From Akanthomyces muscarius (Eukaryota; Ascomycota; Sordariomycetes; Hypocreales; Cordycipitaceae): DNA of 64,000 bases. The translations under genes were made by a program, and so were the position numbers. Below are positions 22,556 to 33,130 of the stretch, in pieces. The stretch is from NCBI RefSeq assembly GCF_028009165.1, contig NC_079241.1:5456001-5520000 (forward strand), read 5' to 3'. The stretch's first letter is position 1; each line of letters begins with the position of its first letter. The notes below the pieces were generated by a model. The model was given only the letters and a program-made list of their open reading frames with translations, ran no database searches and was not told where the DNA came from.

Positions 22556-24593
22556 TCATCCCGCGACGTTTTCTCGCAGGCCCTTTGTACGGAGCGTAAA
22601 CTTGGTCTCTGGGCTTCTAAACGGCAGGGCCAAGTCTGGGTTCATGCCTCCTCCGCCGGATACACCCCATCCCATCGCTCTCGGCGGCTCATCGGCCAGG
22701 GCTGCCGTGCGCAGCAGGTCGCCGCGCTGCGCGTGGGCCTCGCTATCGGCGCTTCCGGGACGACTGCCTCCCGTACTGCTCACATCGTCCCCTCCCAACA
22801 GCAGGGGCGATGACGACGAGGGCACGCGACCCGTGAGGCGTCCGGCCCAGAGCCCGCGCACGCCGCCCTTTTTGCGCTCCGGCATCTCGTCGCGGCCGGC
22901 GCTTCCGACGTAGAGAAGATACTTGAGGTTGGGGAGGGTGTGTCGGATGTCGACGACGCGCAGGCCCTGCGAGGCGCACAGCGCCTCGAGGTTCTTGTTG
23001 AGCAGGAACCAGGCGTACTCGAAGCGCCACTGCCCCGTCGTGGAGCCGCCGCGCGGGAGAAAAAGCGGAAACTCGCGGCGCGGGCCCGCGGCGCTGGCCG
23101 CCTTGGCCTCCACGAGCAGCGAGATGTCGTCGCGGATGTAGGACCGCGAGCCGACAAAGGATGCAATCTCATACGGCAGCGGGTGGGCGAGATAGAATTG
23201 CAGGTGGCGCGCCAGCAGCGCGACAAGCCCGAGGGCGGCGGAGAGGGCGTCCTCGCCGACGGTCCGCGCAACGGCGGCGTCATACACCGAATTGGGCAGC
23301 GCGAGGCCGCAAATCTGAAACGACAGTGGCGGCGCGTGCTGGATCGGCTCAATGGGGAAGATGGCCGCGAGCTCGGCGCATATGCGGCGGCGCTGACCGC
23401 GGATCTGCTGCTCCGTGTCCTCGAGGAGCCGCCGCGACGCCTGCAGCTTCTCCTTGCTGGTCGCCATGTCTTCGGCGCGACGGCGCTGCAGCGCCTCTCC
23501 CGCGGCGATGGCGTCCCTCCGCGTGCGCAGCGATGCGCGGAGCTCGTCGCGGCGCTTCTCCGATTGTCTGTTGAGGCGACGCTGCGTGGCCAGGTACTTA
23601 TTCGCGAGCACCACGCTCTCCTCGGCTGCGTCAGCGCCGCCGGCATCGGCAGGTTCTTCGGCGGCGAGGAGCGCATTCATCTGCTGCAGGACGGCGCGCT
23701 GCGTGTCCTCGGCGTCGCGGAGGGAGCCCTCGAGGTTGGCGAGCTTCATGAGCGCATTGTACGACGACGTTGTTATGGGCGGCGGGGTCTGTCGGGGCTC
23801 GGATATTCGGTCGGGAAAGTCGAGCGAGTACACGCCGTCTTCGAGGTGGAACACCAGCGCATTGGGGCGGTACTCGCGGTTGAGGGTGGTGGATATAAAG
23901 TGCAGCCGGCGGAGGTCGATGAGCTCCTCGAGCAGGAAACTCCAGGCGCTGTGTTTTGGACGTCGTGTCCAGACTCGAACCAGCACTGAGCAGGCGCGGG
24001 CGACGGGTGCATCGCATGTCGACAGATTAAAGAATCGAAAATCAAAGTTCTGCACCGTTGTCAGATAAAGCTTAGGCCTGGGACCGAATTGCGGCCATAC
24101 ATACCGCTGATCGCTCTCCTATTTCACTTATATATACTGGCTCCTGCGGGCTCGCCACATCATGCAGAGAGAAGAACACATCACCGACCGCCTCGTCCGC
24201 GAGGTCCTCGAGCTTCTTCTGGCGGCTGACGGGGCTCGTGTGCGCGTTGCTCAGGCTCGGCCGGCGCTGCATGACCGGCGCGCCGGCGCGGTGGCCATTG
24301 ACGCTCGGCCGGCGCGCGGGCATCTCCATCCTGGTCAGGTTCTCCGAGGACCGCGACGAATGCAAAGCAGCAGCGGCGGCGGCAGGGTCGCTGCTCGACT
24401 CCTGCAGGACGGCGAGCGTCATCTTCTTCTTCTTGGTGTGGATGTCGCCGTCGTCGGCAGAGCGGAGGATGCGCGCAGGCGGCGCAAAGGACAGGTTCCG
24501 CAGGGACAGGCCCCGGAGGTGCCGCAGCTTGCGGTTCTGGGCGAGCAGCCGCGGCCGGCGAGGCGGCTCGGGCAGCGCTGCGGACGACGACAT
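22556..24593 (-). CDS. UVRAG/Vps38-like autophagy and endosome protein
   Basis: Two exons, 24593-24105 and 24049-22556, with a 55-nt intron (GTATGT...CAG, CTGAC branch) joined in phase 0; 660 residues. The N-terminus has the family signature RKLRHLRGLSLRNL, followed by a low-complexity region and the RQKKLEDLADE motif. The segment PVYISEIGERSA reads across the splice into NFDFRFFNLSTC, a C2-like domain (about residues 130-265). A long coiled coil (about 275-400) and the C-terminal BARA-like part of the Atg14/UVRAG family follow, with the VDIRHTLPNLKYLL block. In yeast and animals this subunit directs the class III PI3-kinase complex II to endosomes and vacuoles. The tail is Ser/Gly-rich. Confidence 0.88.
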
Positions 24594-25375
24594 GGTGGTG
24601 ATGGCGGAGGTGGCGGTCGACAGGCATGGGCGGCGTGCCGGGGCGAGGATCGTTTGTTCATAGCACGGGTGCGGCCATTGGGATGCGTGCGCCGATGCTG
24701 CGACGTTCGGTAGGTCGTCGCAGGTGAAAAATAGTGTCAGATAATCAATGTCGTGGCGGTAATGGAGCTTGTTTTGGTAGGTCAAGCTTGGTCTGGGGAA
24801 GATGGGCTGAGCTCCCGAGCACAGTGGGCCTGATTACGTCGTCGTTGACAGCGTCGAAGCCAGTATCGCGTGCGCGTTTAAATATCGCCCGAGCACTGAT
24901 TTTACGATAGAATATTGTTTTCCACGAAGAATATATTCAATTAAAGCATATAGAAACAATCGGTCTAGCTGTATAATGCCGATGATGAATACCTATGCTG
25001 GCAAAGTCTAAAAGTCCGCTGTAAGAAACCCAAAATCAACCCGAAACAACGCCAGTAATGCAATGCCAAAAGATAAAGAAACAGAAAGCAAAAGAAAGAG
25101 CATCGTCTACAATATCCAGATACTCTTGTTCGTTGTCCCTTCTGCTCAAGTCAAAATCGCACGTATGGTTCACGAACCTTAAGCCGCGCTGGTCCGTCAC
25201 CACTGATCTACAGATCGGGGCGATCAATGTTTGGTATACGCAGGCTGTAGGGTCGCTCTCCGTTATAAAGACCCATCCACGATCGCAGAAATCTGATAAT
25301 CTCGGCGCAGCCAACTTTGAAACTATCTGTTGTTAGTAAACTGTGCATCAAAGATGGTTTCCACCACTGGTAAGC
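24594..25375. other. Intergenic region, UVRAG promoter
   Basis: This 782-bp stretch is upstream of the UVRAG gene and downstream of ERO1, both on the minus strand. It is AT-rich around 24890-25020. No gene was recognised. Confidence 0.5.
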
Positions 25376-27122
25376 TTACAAGTAAACAGGGGCACGGATC
25401 CAGCCCGTAAACACGACACGGACAGCCAGCTTGAATAGCGCAAACTCATGGTCAACCTGTGACTTCCAATCATCGCTCGCAGACCCGCGATTCCTCTTGC
25501 GGATGAGTTCCACCATCTCCTCCGAGAGCTCTTCGTCCTCGTTGGACGTGAGCGGATGATCCAGCGGCTCGGGAATGTCCTTGGCCGTCTCGGCAAGCAG
25601 CTCTGCCGCCTTGCGCTTGTCCTCGGCCTCGGCGGCCATCTTTTGGAACCGTCCCACGGCCATGAGGGAGTTGGTGAGGCGGCCGTAAGTGTTGAAGAGG
25701 GCGACGAGCTCGGTGCGCTTCAGCACGGGCACGTCCTTGCTGTCCTTGTCAAACTCAAAGAGCACCTTGAGCGCGGTGCCGTAGCCGTTGGTCTGGACCT
25801 TGCCCCAGAGGCGGCATTTGTCGCAGCCGACGCAGTCCATGAGTCGGCTGATGTTGCGGAAGCGGTTGCGGAAGTCCTCCTTGAGCGACGGGCCCTCGCC
25901 ATTGACAAACATGATGCTCTCATCGAAAATTTCGGGCACCATGGCGGCGCGCTGCGTCACCTTGAGGACCTTGCTGCGCGTAGTGGCGTCCTCGCGCGGG
26001 TCATCGGTGCAGAACGTGTACTGTGGCTTTTGCAGGTACGGACCCAGCTTGGCGACAGCACGGGTCACCAGAGCGTAGTTGAAGTAGAGGTTACTGATTC
26101 GGTCGGCGTGACCGTGAAGACGCTCCATGTAGCAGTCTAGGTTGGGACCCCATAGACCAGTCGTCTTGTTAAGATAGTCCCAGCAGAGATGGGTGCTGAT
26201 GCTGGCATGCATTCCCGACACGACACGGTAAAAGACGCGCTTCTCAAGACACTCATCGTCGGGCTCGAGGCCGGTGCTAGCGACAAAGGGAGCCTGGGGC
26301 TTCTGGAGACGTTCCCGGTCCAGCTGAGCCTGGCGGCCGGCGGCCTCCATGACATGCTTGAAGTCCATGGCCGCGGGGCCCTGGGGCCACTGCGAGATGC
26401 CAACATCGGCCGAGTGCGGGAAGGAGCTGCGCTGGAAGCAGTTCTCGCTGTAAATGGCGTTCCAGACCATCTGAGCGCCGAAGCCCGAGTAGCCCGTGAA
26501 GCGCTCCGGGTTCTTGGTGAGGCTGACGTAGTCGCCCTTGGAGAAGGCGCTCTCGTCTTCGGGGACGCAGTAGTCACGCTCATCGCACTCGTCATCGTTG
26601 TCGTAGACGCAGCTCTCGCCGACGCTCTCGCCGAGCTCGCCGTGAAGCGGGCGGTGCTCCTCCTTGGCGGCGCGGCCGGGGTGCTTGGCCAGGGGCCCCT
26701 CGAGCTTGCTCAGCTCCTTGACCTTCCAGACGTCGGGTATGTCATCTTCGTTGTCGAGTGTCTCGACGGCACATCCTATGTTGCCACAAAGGCCGTTTTG
26801 GTCGTCCCAAAATGGGCAGGACTTGTGGAAGAGGTTGAGACGGTAGTGGGAGAAGAAGTCGGTAGTTTGGGTGAGGTCGTCGACGGCGGGCTTGACGCGG
26901 GCGTTGAGCTTGTCGAGGGTAGCGTAGGAGACGCAGGCATCGTCGACGATGGCCTTGGGAGAGATCTATGTAGCTATGGTTAGCAGAAGAAATCTTAATC
27001 TAGTGACATGACGTAGCGCGCGTGCTTACCGGGCAAGCGTCCTTGGAAGCGCCAGCGCAGGTCCCCGGCGTCGCCCAGAGGGCAAAGACGGAGAGGAAAA
27101 AGAGTTTGCCGGCAGATTTCAT
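25376..27122 (-). CDS. ERO1: ERO1, endoplasmic reticulum oxidoreductin
   Basis: Two exons, 27122-27030 and 26965-25376, joined in phase 0 over a GTAAGC...TAG intron; 560 residues. Exon 1 encodes a signal peptide (MKSAGKLFFLSVFALWATPG). The mature protein has the ERO1 cysteine pattern: an N-terminal CPFWDDQNGLCGNIGC cluster, a second cluster around ESCVYDNDDECDERDYC, and the active-site CVGCDKC (Cys409, Cys412, Cys415). The SGMHASISTHL segment (about residue 282) matches the FAD-binding core. ERO1 is an FAD enzyme of the ER lumen that oxidises protein disulfide isomerase and passes electrons to oxygen. The length matches fungal ERO1, and the hydrophobic C-terminal stretch (FKLAVRVVFTGWI) is typical. 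Confidence 0.95.
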
Positions 27123-28962
27123 TTGAACGTATGGTGCCAATTGGCAGCACAGGTGATGGTAGAGGAGAGTGACGGCAGCGTTGCGATCAAGTGTGGTTTG
27201 CGGGAGGTTTGTGGCAACGTATGCTGGGAATTAATAAGCTGTTGGCTTCACGGGGCGGACATTCCGGGCAGGGGTCGTGGGCATAAAGAAGTGGTCGTGC
27301 AAGGGAGAAAGAATGTTTAGCAGTTGCGTCGCAAAGGGGCTCGAGTCTATGAAGCTGAAAGGAACAAAATGCACGGGAGCAAAAAAGGTTGGTGGAAGTC
27401 TTGGAACAGGCGAGGCCTGGAGATTTGTCTCTTTCTTTCAACCAAGATGCCACGCTGGCTTGGCTGGCGGGCTGGCAATGCTTGAGACTGCGGACTTGGG
27501 ATGTCGGAAAGAATGGGGCCGCCGTGGATCGTGTGGCTGACCTTAGTCCAACTGTGGAAGGCCCCGTCGAAGCGCTAGAGTGCTGGAGGAATGCCCTGTA
27601 ACGTGGCCACGAGTACTGAAACCACTCTCTGTTTTGCAAGGTATATCAAGTCGGTCGACGCTGCTAACTCTACCTATGATAGGTAGCCAGGTGACATGCA
27701 ATTATAAAGTTCTCTCCCTCTTCTCTTTTTGCCTAAAAATCAACACTTACCGAGCAAATACGAGCAAATATCGGCTCATCGGCGCCTCTGAGGCGTCAAG
27801 TCTGCTTACATGGCCTCTTCCATCGGCCCACTGTTGAATTAGCACCCGCATCCTACCTATGTCGGTAATATATTAGTGCTGTGCCTTGTCATGTATATTA
27901 ATAAACTCCCACCCTAGAGCAGTCTGGAGCTCCTGCTCGCTTCATCTCTGTGTAAAGGATCAGCAAATGCTAGCAGCTGTCCAGAGGACCATGATCCTGC
28001 AAAGTCATGCCACGGCGCCCGCATACCCTCCCAGCTCGTTCCTCGTCAAAATGCCGTTCCACATCAATGTCAAGGCCCGCGCCGGCGGCCGCCAAAGTGG
28101 CGTGTTTGTCACGATACTATCCAGCCATAATATTGCCCGCGGCACGAGCCGGGAATATAGTCAGTTGCAACAGGTGACGTCGCCGCTAAATGCGCACCAA
28201 TGTGTTTGTCCAGCCCTCGCGCATATACACGCATTCCATCCTAATCTTACAATCGCACCACGTAACAAACCAGTTCAGCATGTCTACCGTTACAAAGGTC
28301 TACAGTGAGTGGGGCATCGAAAGCCATCAAACGCCTTGCACCAAGTGCGCATAAATTCCGTCGGGCTACTCGTCCCGGGTATGTTGGCAGGTTTTGTTCA
28401 TCATCAATTTACCCTATATAAGGCTATATCGTCTCCTTCCTACCCTGTGCTTCTTCCCTTTTAAGTATATGTCTACTTGTCCTTGATCAAATCCCAAGAC
28501 AAGCCCCATCACCCAATGCAAGCAGCCCAGCAGTATCCGGCCGGGAGAGTGTCCCCAGCAATTGCGCTTTCATGTTATCCTTGAAAGCGATGGTATGCAG
28601 CTGCTGACGGCAGAAGTTGAACAACCCAAAAACATGTTCCTTTATTCTTCTTTCGATATTGTTCCGTGTGCGCGTACAAGAAACCAAACAGACAAAACAC
28701 CAGACAGGCTCGTGAAGCCATTGGCATGGCACGTCCCGCCGACCGCTCCCATGCTAGCGACGGATGTGCGCCTCCCATTGACCAAAAAGCAATCATCTCA
28801 GCATGCAAGTCCATAACATCGTGACGGGGGCATAAATGGCAAAGACAAATCAGAGAAAAAGAGAGACTCGGCCCGACTGCAGCTTGCCTCATGTTTCCAT
28901 CAAGCTGGCCAAGCAACAGATTCGAGACTATTCGTACACGAGTCGATGTGGCGGGGTTCGGC
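27123..28962. other. Intergenic region, ERO1 promoter
   Basis: This 1.8-kb stretch lies upstream of ERO1 and downstream of CKS1. An open frame at 27886-28308 and a short ATG frame followed by a GTGAGT near 28280 were examined, but neither resembles a known protein. A CCAAT motif lies about 15 bp upstream of the ERO1 start codon. Confidence 0.5.
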
Positions 28963-29487
28963 TCACTGCGGGGGCTGGTAATTGATTGGGCGCCTAAACG
29001 AGGGCTTGTTAGCTACCAAGGACAATTTTTTGAAGACTGGCGAAAGGAGGGTCTTGTTTACTTGAAGAGGAGAATGTGCGGCTCGGGTTCGTGGACCTCG
29101 TAGTGTTCCCATCCCAAGCTCTGGTGCTTCAGTTAGCCAACAATCTCGACGCGAAGCCAGCCGGCGGGTACCACAAACCTGTGTGATGCCTAGCGCGCGC
29201 CACTCTTCCTCCCACAGCAGCTTCAATGTTCCTTTTGAGGCATCTTGGTAGTCCTCCGGGATCGCCTTTAGCATGGGCTTGGGAAGCTGCACGTGACGGT
29301 ATTCATATTCGCTGTCCTTGTATCTGCGAGTTGGTTAGCATGCGCCCTTGCCGTGCAGCGGCGTGTCACGGGCCAGAGCGTACCTGGCCGAGTAGTGGAT
29401 GGAGTCAATGTATTCTTCAAGACGCGATCGCTCGTCGTCGGAGAGGGGACGAGGCCTCTTGTTGCGGCGGCTCATGTCAATATCCAT
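28963..29487 (-). CDS. CKS1: CKS1/Suc1 cyclin-dependent kinase regulatory subunit
   Basis: Four exons (29487-29384, 29323-29179, 29120-29062, 28993-28963) join in phase to give 112 residues, close to fission yeast Suc1 (113). The last exon encodes only ten residues. Conserved features are [18 protein letters not shown], the phosphate-binding arginine/serine region, and [18 protein letters not shown], which is nearly invariant in the family. The [11 protein letters not shown] strand follows; the hinge (HEPEPH) that allows strand exchange is intact. Cks1 binds Cdk1 and phosphorylated Thr in substrates and promotes multisite phosphorylation in the cell cycle. Introns are short and all GT-AG. The second, in phase 0 after ITQ, interrupts the most conserved block. 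Confidence 0.95.
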
Positions 29488-31045
29488 TTTTGTTGGTGTA
29501 GTGTGTAGCAATTGGGAACGCCCCGCGCGTAGATTGATGGCAACAGATGGACAGGAATGGCCGGGCGGGCGTCGAAGGAGGAAAAGAGAGAGAAAGAAAT
29601 AAAAGCCAAGCTCGTTGGGAATTCGACAATCAACACCGATGACGCACGCAAGGCCGTTGGATGCGTGTTTTTGCTCTGCCCGGTCCGTCCCACTGCAGGA
29701 GTAGAAGGAGGACTTTTGCGGTGGTCGGTGGTGGTGCGCTGCGGAGGCAGGCAGAATAGCTGGCAGCGGGTTTGGTGGCGGCGGGCGGTAAAGGCAGAAC
29801 CACGGCGCGAGCTATTCGTGGGAGGAGGGAGGGGTTCAGCTAACTTGGAGTGACAGAAGTGAACAAGAATGATCTTTGCAGTCTCGTTTGTTCCAAAAAG
29901 GCAATTCCAAGGAATCAACAGGTTTTGGGTGAATCTTGTGTTGAACGCAATAAAGAAAAGTGCAAGAAAGGTGAAGAAGCAACTGCAATCGAGGGCAGGC
30001 CGTCGGTCGCTTTTCACAGCCAGGCGCGCAGAGGTCGAGGCGGGTGGACTCGGCAGAAATGTCACCTTGAAGAGTAGCACAACACAAGGCGGCAAGGAAA
30101 AATTAAAAAAGGTGGCAGGTATCAATCCAGGTGGCAGGAAAGTGGCAGGCAGGTGGTACAGATTGTGATTTGCGAGATAATCACTTTGCAGTTACACAGT
30201 CGTTCGTCGCCTGTATAACGTGCCCAAGTAATCTGTACAAGCAAGTAAACATGGAAGTCGATGAGGAACCCCGCCGGTTTAAAGTTGAGCCCCGCCATCA
30301 ACGGGCCATGGCCACTGATGCCGCTGTATTCCGCACCTTCCTCCACTGTAAACACCATAAACACCATAAACACTCCACCAACAGACGCGACTTGGCCGCT
30401 GACTCACTGAGCCTCTGTTTACCATTGCTTCCACAAACATACCACCAAGGACAGCAATATCAACATTGCTCGATTGTAGTCAGTTCGCTCTCGGCTTTGT
30501 ATTCCACTGTTATAAGGACTAGAACCACCAACTATTCGCGCAACATACATGAACTAGTGTGCACTGCGCCTTCTGTCACCCCCAGCACGGCCACGGCACC
30601 CACAGATGGACTCTCCTGTCCCAACATCTCTTCACCTGCTGGCCGATATCATGAGGTGATTATTATTGATTAATCTCATATCAGCTAGGGCGTAGCTGCC
30701 ATGACGCGTTGACATATGCATTGCCGCCCACTTGTGCCACCAGACTGCCGAAGCGAAGAGCTTCCAGGGATACTCATGCCTCACGCATCCCTGCACATCT
30801 GCCTCAGTGCTCACCGACTCGAAAGAAAAACCCGCTCGACATTTTCATGGCGAGCTGGCGAGATACTGACGCTCCATCGGCAGCTCCCCAATCCCCTCAT
30901 TCTGCACACCCATGCACACAGGCAAACGGTTCCCACATTTCGTCCGGGGGGGTTGTTGGGTCTCGTGAGGAGCAAAAAAAGAGGACGTCTGTGCCACAGC
31001 AGTTCAGATGGAAAACGGGGTCTGTCGATGGAGATAATTGCCCTC
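29488..31045. other. Intergenic region, CKS1 promoter and USB1 3' side
   Basis: This 1.56-kb stretch has no recognisable gene. A short 9-bp tandem repeat at 30349-30375 is listed separately. Confidence 0.5.
30349..30375. repeat. 9-bp tandem repeat (TAAACACCA)
   Basis: Two exact copies of TAAACACCA and one diverged copy (TAAACACTC) lie head to tail in noncoding DNA. TAAACA is also the core of forkhead-type binding sites, but there is nothing else to support that role. Confidence 0.75.
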
Positions 31046-32040
31046 TTAGGTCTCGTCAAACAGAAATCGCGTCCTTTTCTGGCCCGGCGCGTGCCCCGAC
31101 AGCGCAATGCTCGTCACGGCATTGCCAATCTTGACCTTGACGCTGTCCACGGCCATGGTCCACGCCAGCACCTCGTCGAGCGGTAGCCGCTGGCACAGAT
31201 CCAGCGTCGTCTGGGACAGATCCTGCCCGGGCCGTGCAAAGGTCCACGCAATGGAAACATGAAACGCCGTCCGCGCCGTGTCGTCGTCGCGCGTCTGGTA
31301 TAGAAGCGGCTGGCCGAACCGCGCCGCGGCTGCGTTGCTCTTTCGCAGCAGCTCCATCAGCGCGCCGTTGTCCTGCTGGTCGTCCACCGTGGCGACGCCG
31401 AGCACCAGGAAGCTGCGGTTCGAGTCGGGCGACGTGAACCACGCTAGGCTGCGCGGCCGCACGGCAAACGGCGGCACGGTGCCCGAACCAAGTGATCCGG
31501 ATATCTGGCGTAGAAAGTCATCCTTTTCCGCCGTGGACAGGGAGAGCGGCCGCGACAGACTAACATGGAGAGGCAGTGGCGCGCCGAGGTCGCTCGTCAT
31601 GAACTGGTGCAGCTCAATCTCGCCATCCAGCGTCTCCTGTACCCTGGCGAGAAGCCGTGTCAGGGCTGCATGCTGTTCATGACCGGGACGCCCTGTAGAC
31701 TCATCAGCTTGTATTCATCCTGACGTGGAAAAGTCAGCTTCTACTCACACTCAATGTAGACATGGCTGGGCCATTGACCTGCAATGTGCGGCACCTGCCT
31801 CTTGCGTCCCTGGTGCAGCGATGGGTCGTCGACGGTACTCTGGCGCACCGTCGCCGCATAGAGATCGTGGAACTCGGATGGAAGCGGCGGCATCGACGAT
31901 TGCTGCGCCCCATTGGCGCCGCTGTTGCCGGCGGAAGCCTCGGGCGTGCCTTTCATCCTCTGACGTTTGGCGGCCGGCTTGCTGTGGGCACCGATTCCAT
32001 CCTCGCTATCCGATGATGACGAATAGTTGACGAGGGGCAT
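31046..32040 (-). CDS. USB1: USB1, U6 snRNA 3'-5' exonuclease (phosphodiesterase)
   Basis: Two exons, 32040-31749 and 31692-31046, joined over a GTGAGT...CTACAG intron that completes a Trp codon (T|GG); 312 residues. The N-terminus is acidic and Ser-rich ([14 protein letters not shown]), then the family segment [16 protein letters not shown] leads to HVYIEW. The two catalytic tetrapeptide sites of the 2H phosphoesterase fold are present as HVS (His140-Ser142) and HVS (His242-Ser244). Usb1 trims the oligo(U) tail of U6 snRNA and leaves a protected 3' end, which is needed for spliceosome recycling. The spacing of the two HVS motifs fits the family. Confidence 0.92.
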
Positions 32041-32446
32041 TTTTTGTCCTACTGTCGCGTCTTCTCCGTCATCAAATCGAGCCACAATCTCTATTTTTGT
32101 ACCTCGTTCCCGGACGACGGCGGTGCACCTCAGCGTCGGCGGCGCAGCCCACACGGCGTATCGCCAGCGGCTTTCCTGTGCCTGGGGAGAATAAGCTATC
32201 GGTGCTAGCCCCGTGGTGTTGACGACGCAAAGCGCGTTACTGGGTTTCTCTAAACATGGCCGGGAGGAGGTGGGTGTGACATCATTTCGCTGACCAACAG
32301 AAGGGTCCTTACGTTGCACCAGCGCCGGCCCCATAAATCGTGACAGCTTGATCAAGGTTGGCACGCAACCGAGTCTTTGCACTTGCACAGCGTCACTCTG
32401 TATCACGTTTTTCTGACTTCTGATTGAATGGCGTGCATGCAATTGA
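32041..32446. other. Intergenic region, USB1 promoter
   Basis: This 406-bp stretch separates the start of USB1 from the end of the GNAT reading frame. The USB1 frame remains open upstream to 32442 but without family similarity. Confidence 0.5.
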
Positions 32447-33130
32447 TTATGTGAATGTTTTTGTTGTTTCTTCTGCTAGATTGACGTCCCGCCGTAGCAC
32501 AGCATATAGGTGCAAGTCCTGCAGCACACCACCCTTCTCCGCCGCCTCTCGCTGAACGCCCTCGAGCACGAAGCCGCACCTGGCCAGCACCTTGGCGCTC
32601 CGCGGATTGCCAGCGAAGGTGAGGGCCTGCACGCGATGTACGCCAGGCCACGTCCCAGCAACCAGCGCAGCAGGGCGCCCGTCGCCTCGGTCGCGTAGCC
32701 GCGGCCCCAGGCGGCGGGCGTAAGCCAGTAGCCCAGCTCCCAGGTGCGGTAGAGGACGTCCTGGCCCGGGTCGGCGCCTATGCAGCCCACGAGCTGCTGG
32801 GCTTGGCTACCGTGGTCGTCGTCGGCAGGTAGTATTTTGACACAGACGGCGACCTTGGTGGGATTAGGGAGCCCTCGCTGCGTGGGATCCGGACTCGGCG
32901 TCACAAAGGCCTCGGCGTCGGCGAGCGTGTACGGGTGCGGGAAGCTGTCGCGGACGCCGTCCCACACGGCGCGATGGTTGGCGGCGCGGGCGAGGAGAGG
33001 CGCGTCCGAGGAGAGGCGCGTCCGAGGGCTGGAAGCGGCGCAGGACGAGTCGTGCAGTCTCGACGAGGACGGTGCCGGGCGCGCAGCTGGGCGGCGAGGG
33101 ACACTCGAGGGCTTTGGTTGGTCGCGGCAT
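32447..33130 (-). pseudogene. GNAT (RimJ/RimL-type) acetyltransferase broken by two frame changes
   Basis: Three overlapping frames on the minus strand together encode one GNAT domain. The first gives the start and the TARLVLRRFQPSDAPLL strand; the second gives WDGVRDSFPHPYTLADAEAF, the ELGYWLTPAAWGRGYATEA acetyl-CoA loop and the following helix; the third gives VQALTFAGNPRSAKVLARCGF and the C-terminal strand. The first frame change coincides with an exact 16-bp tandem duplication (32993-33024). The second lies at about 32637-32655 and looks like a one- or two-base change. Neither position offers GT-AG signals that would restore the frame. It is either a young pseudogene or an assembly error in GC-rich DNA. 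Family members acetylate protein N-termini or small molecules. Confidence 0.78.
32993..33024. repeat. 16-bp perfect tandem duplication in the GNAT gene
   Basis: Two identical copies of AGGAGAGGCGCGTCCG lie head to tail. The unit is not a multiple of three, so it shifts the reading frame; the flanking protein sequence is continuous if only one copy is counted. Confidence 0.95.

Noticed and set aside
27886..28308. 140-codon plus-strand frame near ERO1
   Set aside because: No family motifs, mixed composition and no convincing splice partners.
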